Assembly: GCA_964036665.1 (NCBI GenBank)
Contig: OZ038530.1
Coordinates: forward strand, 6,772,501-6,836,500
Source: Gordius sp. MW1
Lineage: Eukaryota; Nematomorpha; Gordioida; Gordea; Gordiidae
Length of the DNA: 64,000 nt
Direction: 5' to 3'
Position numbers and translations under genes: made by a program. A model generated the notes under the pieces. It did not search any database and was not told the DNA's origin. It was given only the letters and a program-made list of their open reading frames with translations. Shown here one piece after another: positions 58,034 to 64,000 of this stretch. Numbering within the stretch: position 1 is the first letter of the stretch; every line of letters starts with the position of its first letter.

Positions 58034-58474
58034 TTTTAAATACTTTTTTGAATCCAGTTACGATCAGGGGCGATCCTTAGCACATAGGGGACGCCGTAGG
58101 AATATATTTGAGAATTAATTTTTAATTTTAAAGCGCCATTTACGGAGATTTAGGGATTTTATAGTATTTTGCGTCGGACAGAATGCTAGGCTAGGTGTCC
58201 GCCCTCAACGGAATTCACGTATTGGCGTCTGAAAGGGAGTGAGTAAATCGAGAACGATAATAAAACTGCGTCGAGCTGTATAATTACTACCTAACGATCA
58301 AAAAGTTACATATTCAATCAAAAAGTTACATATTCCTCGCATTGCGTCATTGATTAGGACAAAATACACACATTTCGATGCCCTCCCCTCGATTTAAATG
58401 ATAATACATGGGTGGGAAATAAAAAAGTAGGAATCTTGCCTGATTTATAAGCACAATTTTCGCTTTTAACCAAC

Positions 58475-58593
58475 GGTTACGACCATATCACGTTGAAAAC
58501 ACCGGTTCCCTTCCGAACACCGAAGTTAAGCAACGTTGAGCCCGGTTAGTACTTGGATGGGTGACCGCTTGGGAATCCCGGGTGTTGTAACCT
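58475..58593 (+). rRNA. 5S rRNA gene, copy 106 (consensus)
   Basis: Consensus gene body. Spacer has the GGAG insertion, a single 20-bp repeat and CCTGGCATT; 547 bp. Confidence 0.96.
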
Positions 58594-59021
58594 TTTTAAA
58601 TACTTTTTTGAATCCAGTTACGATCAGGGGCGATCCTTAGCACATAGGGGACGCCGTAGGAATATATTTGAGAATTAATTTTTAATTTTAAAGCGCCATT
58701 TACGGAGGGAGATTTAGGGATTTTATAGTATTTTGCGTCGGACAGAATGCTAGGCTAGGTGTCCGCCCTCAACGGAATTCACGTATTGGCGTCTGAAAGG
58801 GAGTGAGTAAATCGAGAACGCGATAATAAAACTGCGTCGAGCTGTATAATTACTACCTAACAATCAAAAAGTTACATATTCCTGGCATTGCGTCATTGAT
58901 TAGGACAAAATACACACATTTCGATGCCCTCCCCTCGATTTTAAATGATAATACATGGGTGGGAAATAAAAAAGTAGGAATCTTGCCTGATTTATAAGCA
59001 CAATTTTCGCTTTTAACCAAC

Positions 59022-59140
59022 GGTTACGACCATATCACGTTGAAAACACCGGTTCCCTTCCGAACACCGAAGTTAAGCAACGTTGAGCCCGGTTAGTACT
59101 TGGATGGGTGACCGCTTGGGAATCCCGGGTGTTGTAACCT
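59022..59140 (+). rRNA. 5S rRNA gene, copy 107 (consensus)
   Basis: Consensus gene body. Spacer has the GGAG insertion, CTGAAACGGAG and AAAATGCACAC; 567 bp. Confidence 0.96.
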
Positions 59141-59588
59141 TTTTAAATACTTTTTTGAATCCAGTTACGATCAGGGGCGATCCTTAGCACATAGGGGACG
59201 CCGTAGGAATATATTTGAGAATTAATTTTTAATTTTAAAGCGCCATTTACGGAGGGAGATTTAGGGATTTTATAGTATTTTGCGTCGGACAGAATGCTAG
59301 GCTAGGTGTCCGCCCTCAACGGAATTCACGTATTGGCGTCTGAAACGGAGTGAGTAAATCGAGAACGCGATAATAAAACTGCGTCGAGCTGTATAATTAC
59401 TACCTAACAATCAAAAAGTTACATATTCAATCAAAAAGTTACATATTCCTCGCATTGCGTCATTGATTAGGACAAAATGCACACATTTCGATGCCCTCCC
59501 CTCGATTTTAAATGATAATACATGGGTGGGAAATAAAAAAGTAGGAATCTTGCCTGATTTATAAGCACAATTTTCGCTTTTAACCAAC

Positions 59589-59707
59589 GGTTACGACCAT
59601 ATCACGTTGAAAACACCGGTTCCCTTCCGAACACCGAATTTAAGCAACGTTGAGCCCGGTTAGTACTTGGATGGGTGACCGCTTGGGAATCCCGGGTGTT
59701 GTAACCT
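59589..59707 (+). rRNA. 5S rRNA gene, copy 108 (G51T)
   Basis: G51T in box A. Spacer has TTTCTT and CTAGT; 563 bp. Twin of copy 114. Confidence 0.93.
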
Positions 59708-60151
59708 TTTTAAATACTTTCTTGAATCCAGTTACGATCAGGGGCGATCCTTAGCACATAGGGGACGCCGTAGGAATATATTTGAGAATTAATTTTTAAT
59801 TTTAAAGCGCCATTTACGGAGATTTAGGGATTTTATAGTATTTTGCGTCGGACAGAATGCTAGTCTAGGTGTCCGCCCTCAACGGAATTCACGTATTGGC
59901 GTCTGAAAGGGAGTGAGTAAATCGAGAACGCGATAATAAAACTGCGTCGAGCTGTATAATTACTACCTAACAATCAAAAAGTTACATATTCAATCAAAAA
60001 GTTACATATTCCTCGCATTGCGTCATTGATTAGGACAAAATACACACATTTCGATGCCCTCCCCTCGATTTTAAATGATAATACATGGGTGGGAAATAAA
60101 AAAGTAGGAATCTTGCCTGATTTATAAGCACAATTTTCGCTTTTAACCAAC

Positions 60152-60270
60152 GGTTACGACCATATCACGTTGAAAACACCGGTTCCCTTCCGAACACCGA
60201 AGTTAAGCAACGTTGAGCCCGGTTAGTACTTGGATGGGTGACCGCTTGGGAATCCCGGGTGTTGTAACCT
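60152..60270 (+). rRNA. 5S rRNA gene, copy 109 (consensus)
   Basis: Consensus gene body. Spacer has AATCCAATTACG, the 10-bp deletion and GATAAAACATGGGTGGTAAAT; 553 bp. Twin of copy 115. Confidence 0.96.
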
Positions 60271-60704
60271 TTTTAAATACTTTTTTGAATCCAATTACGA
60301 TCAGGGGCGATCCTTAGCACATAGGGGACGCCGTAGGAATATATTTGAGAATTAATTTTTAATTTTAAAGCGCCATTTACGGAGATTTAGGGATTTTATA
60401 GTATTTTGCGTCGGACAGAATGCTAGGCTAGGTGTCCGCCCTCAACGGAATTCACGTATTGGCGTCTGAGTAAATCGAGAACGCGATAATAAAACTGCGT
60501 CGAGCTGTATAATTACTACCTAACAATCAAAAAGTTACATATTCAATCAAAAAGTTACATATTCCTCGCATTGCGTCATTGATTAGGACAAAATACACAC
60601 ATTTCGATGCCCTCCCCTCGATTTTAAATGATAAAACATGGGTGGTAAATAAAAAAGTAGGAATCTTGCCTGATTTATAAGCACAATTTTCGCTTTTAAC
60701 CAAC

Positions 60705-60823
60705 GGTTACGACCATATCACGTTGAAAACACCGGTTCCCTTCCGAACACCGAAGTTAAGCAACGTTGAGCCCGGTTAGTACTTGGATGGGTGACCGCTT
60801 GGGAATCCCGGGTGTTGTAACCT
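60705..60823 (+). rRNA. 5S rRNA gene, copy 110 (consensus)
   Basis: Consensus gene body. Spacer has a private CATAGGAGACG and CGATTTAAAT; 562 bp. Confidence 0.96.
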
Positions 60824-61266
60824 TTTTAAATACTTTTTTGAATCCAGTTACGATCAGGGGCGATCCTTAGCACATAGGAGACGCCGTAGGAATATATTTG
60901 AGAATTAATTTTTAATTTTAAAGCGCCATTTACGGAGATTTAGGGATTTTATAGTATTTTGCGTCGGACAGAATGCTAGGCTAGGTGTCCGCCCTCAACG
61001 GAATTCACGTATTGGCGTCTGAAAGGGAGTGAGTAAATCGAGAACGCGATAATAAAACTGCGTCGAGCTGTATAATTACTACCTAACGATCAAAAAGTTA
61101 CATATTCAATCAAAAAGTTACATATTCCTCGCATTGCGTCATTGATTAGGACAAAATACACACATTTCGATGCCCTCCCCTCGATTTAAATGATAATACA
61201 TGGGTGGGAAATAAAAAAGTAGGAATCTTGCCTGATTTATAAGCACAATTTTCGCTTTTAACCAAC

Positions 61267-61385
61267 GGTTACGACCATATCACGTTGAAAACACCGGTTC
61301 CCTTCCGAACACCGAAGTTAAGCAACGTTGAGCCCGGTTAGTACTTGGATGGGTGACCGCTTGGGAATCCCGGGTGTTGTAACCT
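61267..61385 (+). rRNA. 5S rRNA gene, copy 111 (consensus)
   Basis: Consensus gene body. Spacer has the GGAG insertion, CTGAAACGGAG and AAAATGCACAC, as copy 107; 567 bp. Confidence 0.96.
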
Positions 61386-61833
61386 TTTTAAATACTTTTT
61401 TGAATCCAGTTACGATCAGGGGCGATCCTTAGCACATAGGGGACGCCGTAGGAATATATTTGAGAATTAATTTTTAATTTTAAAGCGCCATTTACGGAGG
61501 GAGATTTAGGGATTTTATAGTATTTTGCGTCGGACAGAATGCTAGGCTAGGTGTCCGCCCTCAACGGAATTCACGTATTGGCGTCTGAAACGGAGTGAGT
61601 AAATCGAGAACGCGATAATAAAACTGCGTCGAGCTGTATAATTACTACCTAACAATCAAAAAGTTACATATTCAATCAAAAAGTTACATATTCCTCGCAT
61701 TGCGTCATTGATTAGGACAAAATGCACACATTTCGATGCCCTCCCCTCGATTTTAAATGATAATACATGGGTGGGAAATAAAAAAGTAGGAATCTTGCCT
61801 GATTTATAAGCACAATTTTCGCTTTTAACCAAC

Positions 61834-61952
61834 GGTTACGACCATATCACGTTGAAAACACCGGTTCCCTTCCGAACACCGAAGTTAAGCAACGTTGAGC
61901 CCGGTTAGTACTTGGATGGGTGACCGCTTGGGAATCCCGGGTGTTGTAACCT
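61834..61952 (+). rRNA. 5S rRNA gene, copy 112 (consensus)
   Basis: Consensus gene body. Spacer has AATCCAATTACG and CTAGT, as copy 98; 563 bp. Confidence 0.96.
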
Positions 61953-62396
61953 TTTTAAATACTTTTTTGAATCCAATTACGATCAGGGGCGATCCTTAGC
62001 ACATAGGGGACGCCGTAGGAATATATTTGAGAATTAATTTTTAATTTTAAAGCGCCATTTACGGAGATTTAGGGATTTTATAGTATTTTGCGTCGGACAG
62101 AATGCTAGTCTAGGTGTCCGCCCTCAACGGAATTCACGTATTGGCGTCTGAAAGGGAGTGAGTAAATCGAGAACGCGATAATAAAACTGCGTCGAGCTGT
62201 ATAATTACTACCTAACAATCAAAAAGTTACATATTCAATCAAAAAGTTACATATTCCTCGCATTGCGTCATTGATTAGGACAAAATACACACATTTCGAT
62301 GCCCTCCCCTCGATTTTAAATGATAATACATGGGTGGGAAATAAAAAAGTAGGAATCTTGCCTGATTTATAAGCACAATTTTCGCTTTTAACCAAC

Positions 62397-62515
62397 GGTT
62401 ACGACCATATCACGTTGAAAACACCGGTTCCCTTCCGAACACCGAAGTTAAGCAACGTTGAGCCCGGTTAGTACTTGGATGGGTGACCGCTTGGGAATCC
62501 CGGGTGTTGTAACCT
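62397..62515 (+). rRNA. 5S rRNA gene, copy 113 (consensus)
   Basis: Consensus gene body. Spacer has the GGAG insertion, a single 20-bp repeat and CCTGGCATT, as copy 99; 547 bp. Confidence 0.96.
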
Positions 62516-62943
62516 TTTTAAATACTTTTTTGAATCCAGTTACGATCAGGGGCGATCCTTAGCACATAGGGGACGCCGTAGGAATATATTTGAGAATTAA
62601 TTTTTAATTTTAAAGCGCCATTTACGGAGGGAGATTTAGGGATTTTATAGTATTTTGCGTCGGACAGAATGCTAGGCTAGGTGTCCGCCCTCAACGGAAT
62701 TCACGTATTGGCGTCTGAAAGGGAGTGAGTAAATCGAGAACGCGATAATAAAACTGCGTCGAGCTGTATAATTACTACCTAACAATCAAAAAGTTACATA
62801 TTCCTGGCATTGCGTCATTGATTAGGACAAAATACACACATTTCGATGCCCTCCCCTCGATTTTAAATGATAATACATGGGTGGGAAATAAAAAAGTAGG
62901 AATCTTGCCTGATTTATAAGCACAATTTTCGCTTTTAACCAAC

Positions 62944-63062
62944 GGTTACGACCATATCACGTTGAAAACACCGGTTCCCTTCCGAACACCGAATTTAAGC
63001 AACGTTGAGCCCGGTTAGTACTTGGATGGGTGACCGCTTGGGAATCCCGGGTGTTGTAACCT
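62944..63062 (+). rRNA. 5S rRNA gene, copy 114 (G51T)
   Basis: G51T in box A. Spacer has TTTCTT and CTAGT; 563 bp. Confidence 0.93.
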
Positions 63063-63506
63063 TTTTAAATACTTTCTTGAATCCAGTTACGATCAGGGGC
63101 GATCCTTAGCACATAGGGGACGCCGTAGGAATATATTTGAGAATTAATTTTTAATTTTAAAGCGCCATTTACGGAGATTTAGGGATTTTATAGTATTTTG
63201 CGTCGGACAGAATGCTAGTCTAGGTGTCCGCCCTCAACGGAATTCACGTATTGGCGTCTGAAAGGGAGTGAGTAAATCGAGAACGCGATAATAAAACTGC
63301 GTCGAGCTGTATAATTACTACCTAACAATCAAAAAGTTACATATTCAATCAAAAAGTTACATATTCCTCGCATTGCGTCATTGATTAGGACAAAATACAC
63401 ACATTTCGATGCCCTCCCCTCGATTTTAAATGATAATACATGGGTGGGAAATAAAAAAGTAGGAATCTTGCCTGATTTATAAGCACAATTTTCGCTTTTA
63501 ACCAAC

Positions 63507-63625
63507 GGTTACGACCATATCACGTTGAAAACACCGGTTCCCTTCCGAACACCGAAGTTAAGCAACGTTGAGCCCGGTTAGTACTTGGATGGGTGACCGC
63601 TTGGGAATCCCGGGTGTTGTAACCT
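63507..63625 (+). rRNA. 5S rRNA gene, copy 115 (consensus)
   Basis: Consensus gene body, the last in the window. Spacer has AATCCAATTACG, the 10-bp deletion and GATAAAACATGGGTGG, and is cut off at the window end. Confidence 0.96.
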
Positions 63626-64000
63626 TTTTAAATACTTTTTTGAATCCAATTACGATCAGGGGCGATCCTTAGCACATAGGGGACGCCGTAGGAATATATT
63701 TGAGAATTAATTTTTAATTTTAAAGCGCCATTTACGGAGATTTAGGGATTTTATAGTATTTTGCGTCGGACAGAATGCTAGGCTAGGTGTCCGCCCTCAA
63801 CGGAATTCACGTATTGGCGTCTGAGTAAATCGAGAACGCGATAATAAAACTGCGTCGAGCTGTATAATTACTACCTAACAATCAAAAAGTTACATATTCA
63901 ATCAAAAAGTTACATATTCCTCGCATTGCGTCATTGATTAGGACAAAATACACACATTTCGATGCCCTCCCCTCGATTTTAAATGATAAAACATGGGTGG

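Larger units (their letters stand above)
1..64000 (+). repeat. Tandem 5S rDNA array, 115 gene copies
   Basis: The window is filled end to end by one repeat, most often 563 bp, holding a 5S gene of about 119 nt and a spacer of about 444 bp. It starts in the leader of copy 1 and ends in the spacer of copy 115. Recurring spacer differences named in the copy entries are: '10-bp deletion' (loss of AAGGGAGTGA after GTCTG), 'single 20-bp repeat' (one instead of two copies of RATCAAAAAGTTACATATTC), 'TTTCTT' (second T-run interrupted by C), 'GGCG' (ACGGCGATTT for ACGGAGATTT), 'ACAG' (TTTACAGTA for TTTATAGTA), 'GTTATT' (for GTCATT), 'AATAATAAAG' (for AATAAAAAAG), 'CTAGT' (T at the hairpin-loop centre) and 'GGAG insertion' (ACGGAGGGAG). 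Gene positions count the first G of GGTTACGACC as 1. No interruption by other DNA was seen. Confidence 0.97.
50797..64000 (+). repeat. Array domain II (GGAG-insertion family, copies 93-115)
   Basis: From the spacer after copy 92 onward many repeats carry a 4-bp GGAG duplication (first at about 50908-50914). Most read CTAACAATC rather than CTAACGATC ahead of the 20-bp repeats, and several read CCTGGCATT. Genes are mostly consensus; exceptions are G2T (copy 94), G51T (100, 108, 114) and a 2-nt deletion (102, 104). No A55T or 3-nt-deleted gene occurs here. Offsets of 5,566, 7,811 and 3,355 bp relate its parts. Confidence 0.8.
59480..64000 (+). repeat. 3,355-bp higher-order repeat at the right end
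   Basis: Copies 108 and 109 recur as 114 and 115 exactly 3,355 bp later (sum of six repeats: 563, 553, 562, 567, 563, 547), and the match is still running at the window end. Copies 97-100 also recur as 111-114 at an offset of 7,811 bp. Confidence 0.8.

Noticed and set aside
1..64000. CRISPR-like array
   Set aside because: Regular repetition is present, but the repeat unit is a 563-bp 5S rDNA unit and the 20-bp direct repeats occur at most twice in a row with no variable spacers.

Overview
The whole window is one uninterrupted, head-to-tail array of eukaryotic 5S ribosomal RNA genes. I count 115 gene copies, all on the + strand, from the first at 25 to the last at 63507. The usual repeat is 563 bp: a gene of about 119 nt and a non-transcribed spacer of about 444 bp. 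I see no protein-coding gene, tRNA, snRNA, spliced-leader RNA, mobile element or CRISPR array.

The gene is recognisable as 5S. Its ends pair as a helix I of 9 bp, GGTTACGAC with GTTGTAACC. Its interior carries the Pol III type 1 control regions: box A as AAGTTAAGCAACGTT at gene positions 49-63 and box C as GGATGGGTGACCGCTTGG at 81-98. T-runs follow directly. The core resembles nematode 5S (ATATCACGTTGA, TTAAGCAACGTTGAG, TTAGTACTTGGAT). The stretch ACACCGG..CCGAACACCGAAGTTAAGC also resembles several protist and plant 5S genes. The organism is a eukaryote, but I cannot name the lineage from this window.

Each spacer has the same layout: a T5 terminator and a second T6 run; a short AT-rich inverted repeat; a 27-bp hairpin (CGGACA/TGTCCG) with CTAG-N-CTAG in its loop; a 10-bp block present or absent; one or two copies of a 20-bp direct repeat; and a TATA-like TTTATAAG at -31 to -24 of the next gene. 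Repeat length ranges from 523 to 567 bp, nearly all of it from a few recurring indels.

The array is far from homogeneous. Reading copy by copy, 57 genes match one consensus and 58 differ from it. The variants fall into linked families. The clearest is a set of 14 genes sharing a 3-nt deletion in the 5' part, G75A and a 3' stem change C117G; they look like a self-propagating pseudogene class. The order of variants shows higher-order structure: an apparently perfect 7,207-bp tandem duplication (24062-38475), a roughly 10-kb segment repeated 25,028 bp apart, several 1.2-3.9-kb dispersed repeats, and mosaic copies that mark crossover points. At about 50.7-50.9 kb the array changes to a second family domain, marked by a 4-bp GGAG duplication and lacking the pseudogene-like class.

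RNA polymerase III would transcribe the copies individually. The layout fits long-term unequal crossing-over and segmental duplication with incomplete homogenisation.
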